Below, piece after piece: positions 1 to 12,600 of a stretch of DNA of 64,000 nt; within the stretch, counting starts at the first letter, position 1; every line of letters begins with the position of its first letter. Position numbers and translations under genes: made by a program. The notes beneath the pieces were generated by a model that saw nothing but the letters and a program-made list of their open reading frames with translations, was not told the DNA's origin and made no database searches. Source of the stretch: Metellina segmentata (taxonomy: Eukaryota; Arthropoda; Arachnida; Araneae; Tetragnathidae); contig OX375872.1 in the NCBI GenBank assembly GCA_947359465.1, forward strand, positions 14,977,018-15,041,017, given 5' to 3'.

Positions 1-1946
1 CCATCTCCATAACTGAATCTGTGATTAAATTTCTCTTTTAATTTATGGCTGTAATAAGTTTACATAGTACCGCATTTATTAATTGTTGTTATAAGCAACT
101 TCCTATTAAACCAAATTATTGTTTTTCTTAATCCTAAAAAAGGGGCCAACAGAACGGCGATATTAAAGTCAATAATTTTAAAATGCTGTCCTGAACAGAA
201 AAAAAAAAGAAACTAATTTCTTTATGCGAAACTCGTTGGGTCGAAAGACATGATTCTGTTTTGATATTAAAAAATTTGATGGAATCCATGATTCTTGCTG
301 TCCTAGAATTTGAAAACGAGTGAAGTAATTCTTCCCATAAGGCATTTGGGCTAATAAGTTCAATAACCCAATTTCAGTTGCTCGTAAACCTTTTTGTTTT
401 GAGCAGTATGCTCGACATAACCCAACATTTATCAGAAAAGCTGCAAAGAAAAAATATTGACCTCTCGAAAGCAATGAGAAATTTATCAAATGTGTTGCAA
501 CTGGTAGCAATCCTAAGGACGGACGCCGATGAAAATTTTAAGACTCTGTACAGTGGAATAAAGGAATTTGCTGAAAAACTAAAGATAAGAGAAGTTTCTA
601 GAACGTGCCGCCTTCAAACTACAAGGAGCAACATCCCTTACTGCACAGCAGAAGAATATTATAGGAGAGCCGTTTATATACCTTTTCTTGATGATCTCTA
701 CAATTCCCTGAAAGAGCGTTTTGCATCCCACCATCAAACAATTGCGTCCTTAAATAATGTCGTTCCCGAATTCTGTATCGAAAAGTACTGGTCTTCAGTT
801 GAAGCTGCTTTCCACTTTTATGAAGATGATTTATCGCATCAAGAGGTAGTTAAAAGCTAATACCTTCTATTGCAACAAAAATGGAGGACATGTGAAATTT
901 TGCCTCTAACAACCATAAGTTCCCTTGAAAAATGCGATAAAACATTATTCGCAAATATTTTCATTCTACTCAAAATATTGACGGTTTTGCCAGTCTCTGT
1001 TGCGACCACGAAAAGGAGTTACTCAAGTTTGCGGAGACTGAAGACTTATTTACGAAATACGACTTCAGAAACGAGACTAAATGGACTGGCGCTGCTTTCA
1101 ATTCACACAGACATTAAAATATCAGACGAAGAAGTTCTTGATAAGTTTGCCAGTTCACCAAGAAATACGGATTTTGTTTTATAAAGTTCTCAACAATTTT
1201 TGTCATTTTACAGGGTGTACACTCTTAACCTCGACTGATAGTGTCTTTACTAATTTCTTAACCATTCGTTATATATATGCATATTTTCAATAACAAAAAT
1301 GTTTGGAAAGGAAAAAATTGTATTTGAAACGTTTTGAGTAAAAAAATTCTCAATAAAAAAAATATTTTTATTTGGTGTTCTAGTTCTATCAGTCATAATT
1401 AGTAAACTAATATCCAGATATTCATACATTAAACAAAGAAATTTCTATTGAGATAGTAATTAAAAGTAAATTACCTATCCATCCTTCCCCTGTATATAAT
1501 ACGTATTATATAAGGGTCCCCTGTATATAATACGAATTATAGAATATTTTAAATAAGTAAACAAGTTACTTTTTTCCAAGTAAAGAAATGTATAACTATA
1601 AAAATAATTTTTTAAATTATACTTCCCAATTTCTAAAAATACATTTAAACTGACCTTCAATTCCTTTTAATATCCAAGCAGGGTTTAAGTCATTATTATA
1701 TACACTGACATTATTTAAAATGCATAACTACCTATTTTTAGAAATAAATTTTAAACAATTTGAGAATTTCAAATTGTTGTTGGAATTATATTGAATTGTT
1801 ATTATTTATTCAAATTGATATCCTGAAGTCCTAAATAGCTTTCGAATGTTTGCTTCCCCCAAAATTTATACATTTCTACTACGTATACTAAATTGCTTTA
1901 GAAAATATTTGGCTCCCCCCGAAATAAACTCCTATATACGCCACTG
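1..1946 (+). mobile_element. hAT DNA transposon, 3' part (5' end outside window)
   Basis: A broken hAT transposase reading frame (about 213-1184) is followed by roughly 760 bp of AT-rich DNA. That DNA ends at 1946 in a terminus which on the minus strand begins CAGTGGCGTATATAGG and runs into GGGGGGAGCC. A CAG start followed by a G-rich run is typical of hAT elements with ZMYM1-like transposases. The left terminus is not in the window, so the target duplication cannot be tested; the flank after 1946 is AAGTGACA. The hAT assignment is firm from the protein; the exact right end is inferred from the terminal motif alone. Confidence 0.7.
213..1184 (+). pseudogene. hAT transposase (ZMYM1-like), C-terminal half, broken by two stops
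   Basis: One frame runs from about 213 to the stop at 1182-1184 and is interrupted by in-frame stops at 321-323 (TGA) and 858-860 (TAA). It carries a TRWVERHD motif near 231-254, typical of the hAT RNase-H fold region of ZMYM1-like and DUF4371-type transposases. It then has a charged helical region and a C-terminal dimerisation domain: KILTVLPVSVATTKRSYSSL followed by RRLKTYLRN, around 972-1065. The intact enzyme would cut and paste its own element in the nucleus. No frameshift is needed between pieces, which indicates moderate age. A domesticated gene is unlikely given the stops. Confidence 0.85.
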
Positions 1947-2239
1947 AAGTGACAGCTGAAGCTTTTGAGAGAACGCGAGATATGAAAGATCAGGAACCCT
2001 GCTGACGTGGTCCGTCCTTGGTGGATTTATCCGCTCAAATGCCGCCCACACGACAAGGGTGTTAATTTATTGCATAGATCGGTTAGTCCGCTCTCTGCAG
2101 ATTTAGAAAAGTTAGATTAATAAGGGGGGTGGTTGGATGAATAATAAAGAGTGGATGCATTGGGATAGTAATTAATTGTCAAGTAAAGTGACTCTTGGTC
2201 TACTTTTATTCTGGGGAAGGTTGGATTATAAATGTCGAT

Positions 2240-3022
2240 TTATTGGATGGTTGGGTTGGAATTTTCAGCCATGTTTTGGTAGAATTTTTTAGCTAAATTG
2301 CTGATGAACTTTTTAATTGAAGGGATTTTAGTAGCGGTATGAATGACGGTATTACGGTAGAACCATCTGGCCCGGACTATTGTTCGGAGGGTGGTATTTT
2401 GGAGTGTCGCGATTTGTCTTGGCCACGGCACCCCAAATGGAAGCAGCATAGGTCAGAACTGGGCGTAAGTAATACATGTAAATTAGGAGTTTGTTTTGAA
2501 TTGAAAGTGTAGAGCTACGAGCAATAAGTGGGTAAAGAGCTGATCTGGCGTTATTAAATTTAGTTTGAACAGAAGTAATGTGGTGGGACCAATTTAGGCT
2601 ATTATCAAGGATGATACCAAGGTACTTGGTTTGAGTAACCCAATCAATAGGTTGTCCGTAGACTTTAATTTTTTGCGTGGGTGGGGGTTTATCAAAAATA
2701 ATAGCAGCTGCCTTCTCGACATTTAATTTAATTCTCCATTGAATTAGATTTTCCATACTGGGGCATATCATTCATATATAAGTTGAATAGGAATGGTCCT
2801 AGTTTTGAACCTTGAGGAACTCCTGAGAGTATTTTTATTTTGGTAGATTTGGAGTTTTTAATCTTGACAACAAAGTGTCTGTAAGATAAGAGGTTATAAG
2901 GATGATAATGCAGGGGGTAGGGAAAATTAAGTTTGATTAGCTTGTAAATTAACCCATTTATCCAAACTTTATCAAAGGCTGTAGCAATGTCGAAGAATAT
3001 TGCACCATTCTTGTTGTTATCA
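2240..3022 (-). pseudogene. Jockey-type non-LTR retrotransposon reverse transcriptase fragment
   Basis: Read on the minus strand from 3022, the frame shows reverse-transcriptase blocks: FFDIATAFDKVW (first catalytic Asp), then SGVPQGSKLGPFLFNLYMND, then thumb-region text WRIKLNVEKAAAIIF and TKYLGIILD, ending IPSIKKFISNLAKKFYQN. The family would place its (F/Y)ADD catalytic box just after the NLYMND block. Here that box is absent and the frame changes at about 2770, so an internal deletion removed the active site. A second frameshift lies near 2400. It is 5'-truncated and cannot be active. The Jockey clade call rests on the thumb and C-terminal similarity. Confidence 0.8.
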
Positions 3023-3042
3023 TGACAACAGGACGTATGGTA

Positions 3043-3053
3043 ACCCTATATAT
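3043..3053 (+). promoter_or_regulatory. Candidate TATA box upstream of PDCD4
   Basis: The sequence TATATATAAGC lies about 350 bp before the PDCD4 start codon and 20 bp after the end of the LINE fragment. Transcription would be expected about 30 bp further on, near 3075-3085. A pyrimidine-rich tract ending TTTTTTTAG at about 3371 could be the acceptor of a 5' UTR intron. Only position and consensus support this; the box could equally belong to an unrecognised repeat. Confidence 0.35.
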
Positions 3054-3398
3054 AAGCTGTATTCTTATGACTCGAGCATCTTCACTACTGCACTTCAACT
3101 TCCATCGCGGCGAAGTTTTGAAGTATAAACTTCAAAGGTATATCGTGGAGTAAACATATCTACTTTTCTTACTCTCTATATGTTTGTTGTGTATCTTGAA
3201 TGCGCCTTACGCTGTGAAAAGTGAGAAGTTTTAATCAAATTTATCAACAGATACGGAGAGCTTGAAAATCGATGTTATCTTAGTGTTCAGATTTCGAATT
3301 ATTAAAAATTTAGGTTAGTTTCACAAGTTTACCATATTGTTCTGGTTGTCAATTATTGTTTCCTTTTTTTAGTTGCCTGTCTAAGTTAAAATATATTG

Positions 3399-3690
3399 AT
3401 GGCTTCCGAAAGTCTAAGCAATGTAAATAAGAAATTTGTACAGGAGATCGGTGTTCCAGGCCCTGATGTTGCACAGAAAGATTCAAGTATAAGTGTGCTT
3501 GAAAATAATAATTCTTTGTCTTTTCAAGAAAACGTATTGGACAATCGATTGAAACGAAAAGCCAAGAGACCATCCAAGTCTGTTGGCGACGTAAACGGTC
3601 TTAATCCCCACGTGAATGTATCGTATTTACGATACAAGAAAAATAGTCGCAGATCTAGAAATGGTTTTGGAAGAGGATTGCCGAAAAAAG
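3399..3690 (+). CDS. PDCD4: PDCD4 coding exon 1
   Basis: Encodes residues 1-97 plus one base of codon 98. It starts at ATG 3399 and ends GRGLPKK before the donor GTGACT. The N-terminal region is low-complexity and basic. The last residues match the [14 protein letters not shown] signature of PDCD4, completed by exon 2 (phase 1 junction). Confidence 0.9.
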
Positions 3691-6600
3691 GTGACTAGAA
3701 TTTTTCTATTTATTTAGTGTTATGTTGATTTATGGATAGATTTGTCGCTCTATGGTTAATTTTTGTGTAACGTGAGAGCTAATTGATTTATGGTTAGGAA
3801 CAAGATTCGAAATTAGTGGTCGTTTATAGCATTTTCCATCCATTAACGTCAAAAATCCCAGTCGTCATTTCTGCATTTTTTCTTATCCGTCCTTAAAAAT
3901 TCCAGAAAACTGCCACTTATGTTTGAAGGCACAAAATCCCCCAGTGTACATTGCACATTTTTTTTCAAAATTATAAACTAAGAAAATTGAAGTCACATTC
4001 AAATTAGAATTTTGTCTTTTTTTTTTCTAAAAAGGCATTGCAAAATTTAAGACTCCTAAAAATCACTTCCTAACGTTTCTTCTGAAAATCACTCACTAAA
4101 ACCTTCCTAGAGTGAAGAATGTAAATTATTTTTCTTCTGAACTTTGAAGTGAAAAACAGCTCCTATAATGAGATACTAATAAATGTTTTTGGGCTCAGGA
4201 CAACTGCCAATCCTGGTTTTGAATGTTACAATTTCAAAGCATAAACCAAATAAAATTTTAACTTTCATTTAAAAGGTGACAGAATGTAAAGCAAAGAATG
4301 ACATGAAAAAAAGCCCCCCAAATGTTAAATACAGGCTCTAGTCATACAATGTTCTTAAAACAGATCAAAATATATTTGAAATTGCATATCAGTAGAACAT
4401 TTAGCGGTGGAGTGGTAGCAAATGGGACAGTGGACGATTTCTGGCCAAAGTGGCAACCTTCACTTTATTCTGTTGTTAAGGTAACCCTATTTAGAAGTTT
4501 AGAACTCAAGACTATTGACGCTAACATTTTGGTTTGGAGACTAAAAAAAAACCTTGGCTCTACTGTCTGAGTTTTTACAAATGTTAATATGTATTTCATG
4601 TGTGTGTGTGCCACAGCACATCTGTCGAAAGTAAATTGAATACAACATCTTTACCTGTAAATCATTAATATAATTTTGTGATTATGTAGCAAGATGTGCG
4701 AGACCATACAACTTTGTCCACCAAAACATATTTCATGGTGGAGTTGTGTTAAACTGCTATACTTATTGTATTGTTAAGTTAATTTTTGTAGTGGTGGCTA
4801 TGTTCATTACACACGCACACCATTCTCACCATCCAAAATGAAGTGACTGAATTCAGTAGATGTGTTACCATTAGTTGATAGGTTGCCAATTATGTGAAAC
4901 ATCTGTTAGATCATAATTTCACATGTGGTCATTTAATGGAAATAGCAAAGTGTCCACTGTAAAGTTGACAATTAAGAAATTTTATAAGTGGCCAGTGGCT
5001 ACTGAATTCGTTTCATTCAATGGCCACTTACAAGCATTCACATATTTTGTAGAATACACACAGGTTATACCTGCTCAGATGGCAAAAATGTTACAAGTCA
5101 CTTTTCACCCAAAAATTGACTAAGTCCCATCCTGGAGTCTTTTTTTTGTAAATTTTTAGAAAGTGGCAAAATGTTGTAAGTCTTTTTCTTCAGTTTATGA
5201 GGAAACAAAGGTGGGAAAATTGTAATAAATCGAAAACCACTGATCCACATGTTGAATCTTGGAATCTTAAAATTGCTGTCACAAAAAATGAAAAAAAGTG
5301 ACTTGCGACATTTTGCCACCTTCTAAAAATTAACAAGACTCCAGGATGGGACTTAGTCAATTTTTTGGGAAAAGTGACTTATAACATTTTACCATTTTTT
5401 GGGAAAAGTGACTTTTAACATTTTACCTTCTGAGCACAGATATATGTACAAGTCCAGACTTTTTTCTTTCTTTTAAAAAAATTTATTTTAAAGTCCTCAG
5501 AAAGAAAAAAACGTGAAATCGGAGGCTCCAACCATTTAAACTAATGTTTTTAAGAAAGTGTGATGACTGTAGCAAAATTTTTCAGTCTCCACATTAAAAC
5601 ATTCTGTTACCACATGGTGAGTGGCGGCCGTTAATTTTCACCTTTTGTGCACTGCTATGTAAAGATAATGCTGTGTTCTAATGAAGGGAGAAGCTGCATT
5701 AGGAATAGGAGCATTGTCTATCATCACAGAGCTTCATAGCTTATCTGTCACTACAAAAATTAACTTAGTATATATGGATCATATTCTTGCAAAATAGGCA
5801 AAATTCATGTCCCTTCAAAATTTATAGAATTCTATCACTCTGAAGATTTTGTCAACTTTCAAGAATAGTTTAGGATCACTTTTATAATCTACAGAATTAG
5901 AAAATTAACGACATATTTTTTTATTTTATACATTTTTAAAACTTTAAAATATCAAATATCATTGTCCTGGCATGTCCCTGAGTGAAATTTTACAATTTCT
6001 TCATTCATTAGGGTTTTAATATTTATATATATATTCTTGTAAATAATTTATTCTGCTTCTTTATACATTTGAAAGGTTATTAGTTACAATAATGGAAATA
6101 ATATTGCAAAAATTTCCAAAAGTAACTTCAATAACTATTGTCCCAAGTAATATCATCATTTTCCTGGCATCTCAGATATCATTATGTGGGCAATTAATAG
6201 ATGACAGCACTGAGTTAAAAGAATACTTTTCAAGTAATCTGGGGTTGAGGTTATTTAAATAAATAACTGCCTTTTTGAAAAGTTACCAACTTTTTTTTTG
6301 GTCAGCACATACAAGTTCAGAGTTTAAGGTTTATGTATATTGAAGATCATTTTCCTGGCTTTGATAAAAATTAAATGTTTGTAGTAAATTTTTAATTTTT
6401 TTTAATTATCAAGTGTATAAAAGATATTTCTTAAATGTGTGTGAAATTTAAACTGAAATTTTTAAGGGTTCATCCATTAAGCCCTGAACAAGCCTATTTC
6501 ATCATTATCCTGGCCATCATTGTCCTGCCTTTAACATACCTAGTCAATGATGTCAAGACAGGAAAATGATGTTTTATGTTCAGTATTTTATAAATATTTA

Positions 6601-9600
6601 AATTATTAACTGAAGACAAATATATTCTTTACTTTTAACTATTAACTTTTGATTATTTATTAACCATTGTAATTTTTTTAATTGTAAAATACCTTATAAT
6701 GGGCTTTAAATTTTGAAACTTATTTGTTTCTTTTATTTAAAACATGTTTTTGTCATTGCACCAGAAAATGTCTAGATATTACTAAATATCCTTTATCACA
6801 TACTCTTTTTTTATAAGTTGTAAACAATATATGGACAGATATGAGTGGTAAAAAGAAACACACATATGAGGAAAGGTTGTTAAAGAAAAGGTTAGCTGAG
6901 AAACGTCGTCAGGAGCATATTAAAAAAAATTCCATAAAGTTTGATACAAGATAAATTGAAGAGGCATGTGAAATATATGTATACCAAAAGAAGAAAGGAG
7001 TGGTAAAGCCTATAGCTAAAATGAGTTTGATGCAGAAAAGGGGAATTATAAAAATAGGAAAGAAAATTCAAAACTCTATCGAACAAGAAATTGTCATCCG
7101 ATAGAATTGGCTACCCAAATCAAGTGAAAGTGGTATAGATATTCAACTTTCAGGTTCTTCAAACCCAGACACAACAAGAGATGATAATGTTAAGAAAAAA
7201 AGTTAGAAGAGATAGAGCAGAGACCTACATTCGTAAAAAGAAACTGGAAGAAAAATTTTAAAAATATAAAAGGTAAAATAACTGAGAATTGATTGCAGTA
7301 ATTTAACACCATGCAGCAAAACACGTAATCTGTTAAAAAAAAACATAAAAGTTGCAGTAATAGCTATCCACAGTGTTCCTACTTTTTAATAATACTTAAA
7401 TATTCGGGAATCCATAATTTCCTGAAGTGTCATGTTCCTAGTAATTTTATTTATGTACTTAATCAGCTGAATTGAAAATACATGGTCATATGAAATGTTC
7501 AACAAGAAATTTATACATTTTTTTTCTATTTTCATCATTGTCCTGGCAGGTTCGTCATTGTCCTGCCTTCCAATATTTTGAAATATTTTTTTCCTTAACA
7601 AAATGTTAATAATTTAGATTGCTGATATTTTTAATTTACTTAATGAACATGGTAGAAAATTATTAGGCCAAAAAAATAAAGTTTTAAAAACCTTCGATTG
7701 AAAAAATTTTAAGAAGCCAATATTTCCTATTTCACAAGAATGACCCATAGCAGTGTACAGTAGTATATACCAGCCACTGTGTGGCTAGCCCGGCGTTGCC
7801 CGTGATGTAAGGTATTAATCTGGTATAAAATTTTCAGCAGATTTCAAATCTGTTGAAGGTATATTCAATTTAACAATTATTTATTTAAAGAAAATCATAT
7901 TTTTAGATATCAATCTAAAGTAAAATTTTCTGCAGATTTCAAATCCGTTGAAATTTTTAATCTATCCTTAGTGATTCCGATGTTACTAAAAAAACTTAAC
8001 AGTCCCAGTCAATATGTTTTTTATTTCTTGCTCTTATTGAAAATGAGAATGGAAGCGGAAATGGAATGGGACATGAAATGTAATCTGTTTCTTTTTTTAA
8101 CGTGAAGGGCAGAAGATGCAATCTGTTTTTTTTTTTAGAAAGAGAAAGTTCATGTGACGTCACAATCTCTTGTGAAAATAGAAAAGATGAAAATACTTGC
8201 ATGGTTCCAAGGCCAACGTGGGTAGAAAAAGTCCTCCACCTTTGAAGAACCAGTTGGAGAATAAAACTATTAAATTCATTTAAAAATCTTCTAGATTGAA
8301 TTTTAAAATTCGCCACGGCCCAAAAATTGTAAAAAATTTGGACTACCTGTGTGCCAAATCTCATTGCTGTAAGTGCCATAGAATCGTCAGGATTTTGCGG
8401 CCGCGAAAAAAACATACAAACATTTCCTTTTATAATACTAGAGATACCCAACTCAACCATAAAGCACTTTTTGGTAGACAAATTTGGAAATGCCTCTCAT
8501 AAATTTTGCTAAATTGATTGGTAGACACGTTGTGAATGTGGTCACGTTAGCTAGATGATGCTTCTGACAAATTCCAGATTGCACTTACTTCAATCTGCAT
8601 ACATTCTGGGGCAATTCTATATGTAAATGGACATATTAGACAATAAAAGCATTTCTCACAATTGCATCATTCAAATATGTGACATTTTTAAAAATATTTA
8701 TGTAAAGGATAACTTTGTCTAAAAGTCACTAATAAATATTTTTATTTTTAAACAGAAATAGAGGTAATACTTTAGAGGTGTAACGTACATGTCCCTTTAG
8801 GTAAAACATTGTGTCACTCTGAACACATGACAAATTGTCTGGTTTTACTAAGGAAAATAATGAAAATTTGTTTTTTATGATTGAGGAAGATTCGAAGATA
8901 AAATTACAAATACATAGACTATCTAATTTGCAGACAACTTTAATTTTTAATAAAGATTTCAAATTGTAATGGTTCAAGAACTATCACACAGTCTAAATAT
9001 TCCAAAATCAGACAACAAATTTGGGCAAATACTGTTCTCAAATGGCAGTATTACAAGCAGAAATCGAAGCAAAGAGGCCAGATCTGTCCAATCGTCAAGG
9101 TGTTGTCTTCCAACATGACAATGCTTGGCAAACATTTTGCTGAATGTCAGACAAAGACTTGTTGAGAGATGTTTTATGTCACCCCCATATTCACCTGGCC
9201 TTGCCCTCTTAGATTTTCACCTCTTCAGGTCACTCTAAAGTTATCCTAACGGCCTGGAGTTCAATTCTTTTGAGACTGTCAAACAAACACCTTGATAACT
9301 TCTTTACAAATAAGCCTAATGATTTTTTAAAAAGGGATTTTCCAGCTGCTAGAAAGATGACAAGCAGGCATAAAACAAAATGGTGCCTATGTGATTTAAT
9401 AACAGTTTCTTTAGTTTTTGTACAGCTTCGTTGGCAATTGTCATAAAAAAACACAGAACTTTCCAGATGACCAATATGATGGCAAATGATTCAATGGCTG
9501 TGCATGGCAACCAAGCAACCACAGAGTTAATAGTGACTTGCTTGTCTTTATTCCAATGGGCTGATTGAACTTTATTGAAAGAATTATAACATATTTTCTT

Positions 9601-12600
9601 TTCTTTTTGTAAATAATTCAAACTGTTCTTTCTTCATAAAACAATGCTTTAAAAAAATCTTTAAGCTTTTCCTTAATGGTTTCAAGAACATTTCCTACAG
9701 TGCCTCTTTCTTTAGTTTTTACAACTCCACTATCCATTGATACTATATTACTTCGCTTTTATCCTCTGAAATTTGGTTTGTGAGACTTTCAAAATTTTGA
9801 ATACTTTCACATCTGAAGCAAACGTATAACATGCTTTCCTTTGAATATGTACCCCAGCCGTAAAAAAGCCCCAACTCGCCTGATCACAATTTACATCGCA
9901 GAACAAAACGAAAGGTAGCAATCAATAGGTTTGAATCCTTTCTACAAATATCAATTTTTAAAATTTGTCTAAGGGGTAGTCTTCATATTAAATTGGGTGA
10001 TTGCCCCAATAATTTTATTACAAATCCCCTTCTTTTATCACAAATTTGGATTCTATAGCCAATTTCAGGTAGAAATAAAAAAAAGTTAATCAATTTTATT
10101 GGTATTATTAAAGTTATGTAAAAGATATAAAGGTTGTAATAAATATTGCAAAATCTTTAACACACAAAATCCTGCTTCAAACAGGTGGTGCTGGTGGAAA
10201 AGGAACTTGGGGAAAACCAGGAAGTGAATTGTTGATGGAGCATGAAGAAATCATATCTGATGTTCGTGACCCAAATTATGATTCTGAAAACCAGGTATAT
10301 TTTAATAATTTTTTGACAAAACAGTTTTATGTGGTTTTAAAAAATCAAAGCTTGTAAACAGCATATTTGTCAAATGCTATGGAATGAAGAAATATCTATA
10401 ATTGCAGATAGCTGACTATAGAATTATGGACAGCACAACAATTCTAAAAATTTCATGCAAACTATTGTATTCAACTGTTTCCAAAATTAAAATGATGGAA
10501 ATTTGTGTTCAGTTCAGATAAGTCTTAAAAGCACAGATAAGAGGGAATTTCTGTTTTGAAGATATTCTACTTTATTCAGTATTATTTTAAAAGGTGTCAT
10601 TAATTGTATTTAACTTGTAATTTTATATCATTTTAAATAAAAGACATAACATAATGCATGCCATTTTATTTCTCATCAATGTCTAGCTTGACCAACATTA
10701 TTTTGTGGAATTTTTCTAGAGAATCCATTTTTCACAATATTCTGTCCGTCTAAGTTGATACCTCTAGTCTCCATTAAGATGGCTGCCTTGTTATGCCCAC
10801 CACATCACGACGTATCACAGCCGTTAGATAACATCACTGCTTTATTAGGAAACCGTAGCTTTCGTAGTCATGACGTCATTGGAAACCTGGCACGCCAACC
10901 TGTCCAAAGAATTAAGCCAAATTCTTATTGCAAAAATACAAAAGTTACAACTGAAAATTTTTTTTTTCAAGAAAATCACATTTAAGATATTTTTTTGATG
11001 TAAAATTTTCTGCAGATTTCAGAAACTCTTTAAAATGGACTTTCATTTTTAAGCACTCTTAAAACTCCTTATTTTTATGTGCTACTCCTTAAAAACTCCT
11101 AAAACGGATGCGATTCTTCCAACTTTTGTAGGTATTTCCGACTTTTCTTAAATTTTTTGAGAAAATGACCAATTTTTACCTTTTAAAAAAGAAATTCCGA
11201 CTTGCCCTTTTTTGTTTGCTGTAAATGTAAAATGTGCTAAACGAGACATATCTTGCCAAGATTGCACTCCTAAATTTTGCCAATCTTAGGAGATATTTTA
11301 AGTTGATCAGGTTTTAATGGGCGATTTTTCTTTCTATTAGAAAATAAGATGCAAGGTTATTTAACCGATAAGGTTGTTTCATTTTATTATTCAATTTTCA
11401 TTTTGAATATTCTAGAAAGTTCTTTCAAAATCCGTTAAAACTTCTTTCTTTGTCGACTTTAGAAGTGCGCCAAGGTGGTGGCCACCGCTTTATACATAGA
11501 CTGCAGCTAAGTTTTGAACAGAAATTTTCGTAATGATGCTTCTTTTAAGGACAATATTAATGATTGTTTTAGTAAGTTAAATTATTTATTGGATAATATG
11601 AGTTAATAATTTTAAATATTTTTTGATTTAATTAGAAAATAAGAATATTTACTGAAAAATATATGCAGACAGAAATTGATTAGATATTTTGGAAAAGGTA
11701 TTTATATTCAAAAATAGGATGTAAATTTAAACTGAATTGAGTTATATTTTATTTAAAACAGGTCTACGTTTATAGCAATGGCCTTGGCGTGTTTTTTTGG
11801 CGCACTTCTTAAATCAAAGTTGATAATTACAAATTCTTGAATTTTTTTTAGTGAAAGCCATCGTTTACTTATAAAGTAAACAAAAAATTATCGCATTTTA
11901 TTTATTTTGAATTTAATTCAACATTAAATCTTGATGAAAGAGTAGCGTCGTGAATGTATTGAAAATCGCAATCTGTTATAATCAAAGTTGATTATTTCAT
12001 ATTTGAGCATTTGAAGTTAAAATATAATTTACGTATTCATTTATAACAGAAATAATTGCGAATTTCTTTCATTTCTGTCTGTCTGAAATCTCATTTGTGT
12101 TTACTTGTAGAATACAGTGAAATCTCTGTATAACTTACATCCTAAAAATATTGAATTGATATTTTATTTTGGAAAATACTTTGTATTGAAAACAAATATG
12201 CTTGGATTTCTATTGTGAGTTTTAGCTGGGATTTGAGAGAAATATGTACTTAAATACTGAGAAACTTTATACTGAGATTTCACTGTATTGGAACCGTTTG
12301 CAGTAGCATCCTAGAAAAAACAGCTCCAGCGAGCAGGTGGAAAATGGACTTGTGTTGAGTTGAAATATCAAAGTATAATTTTATTGCTTTGAGTTATTAA
12401 AAATATAGTATTCAGTGGAAACAAGTTCTTAAAAGTGTTGGAACATTTTTATTTTTCACACTTGAAAATGATGTGTGTATAAACTTTCTACGACTCCTTA
12501 AAAATTTCGAAATAAATAACTTGTTAAATGCTACTTATATACTCCTTAATTTTTATATTCTATGACTCCTTAAAAAGTTCGAAAGAACTCCTTATAAATA

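Noticed and set aside
4322..4570. 82-codon open frame in PDCD4 intron 1
   Set aside because: No recognisable motif, no splice context matching PDCD4, composition like surrounding intron.
5072..5445. CRISPR-like or regulatory array because of repeated GGGAAAAGTGACTT
   Set aside because: It is an inverted repeat with one local duplication in a eukaryotic intron, so a fold-back element explains it.
7996..8481. 161-codon open frame on the minus strand
   Set aside because: It coincides with Helitron-like copy A, whose other copies are non-coding and not conserved in this frame.
10755..10985. Less AT-rich stretch with a 76-codon frame and ACGTCA motifs
   Set aside because: No protein similarity and no splice link to PDCD4; perhaps an unknown repeat, but nothing supports a gene.
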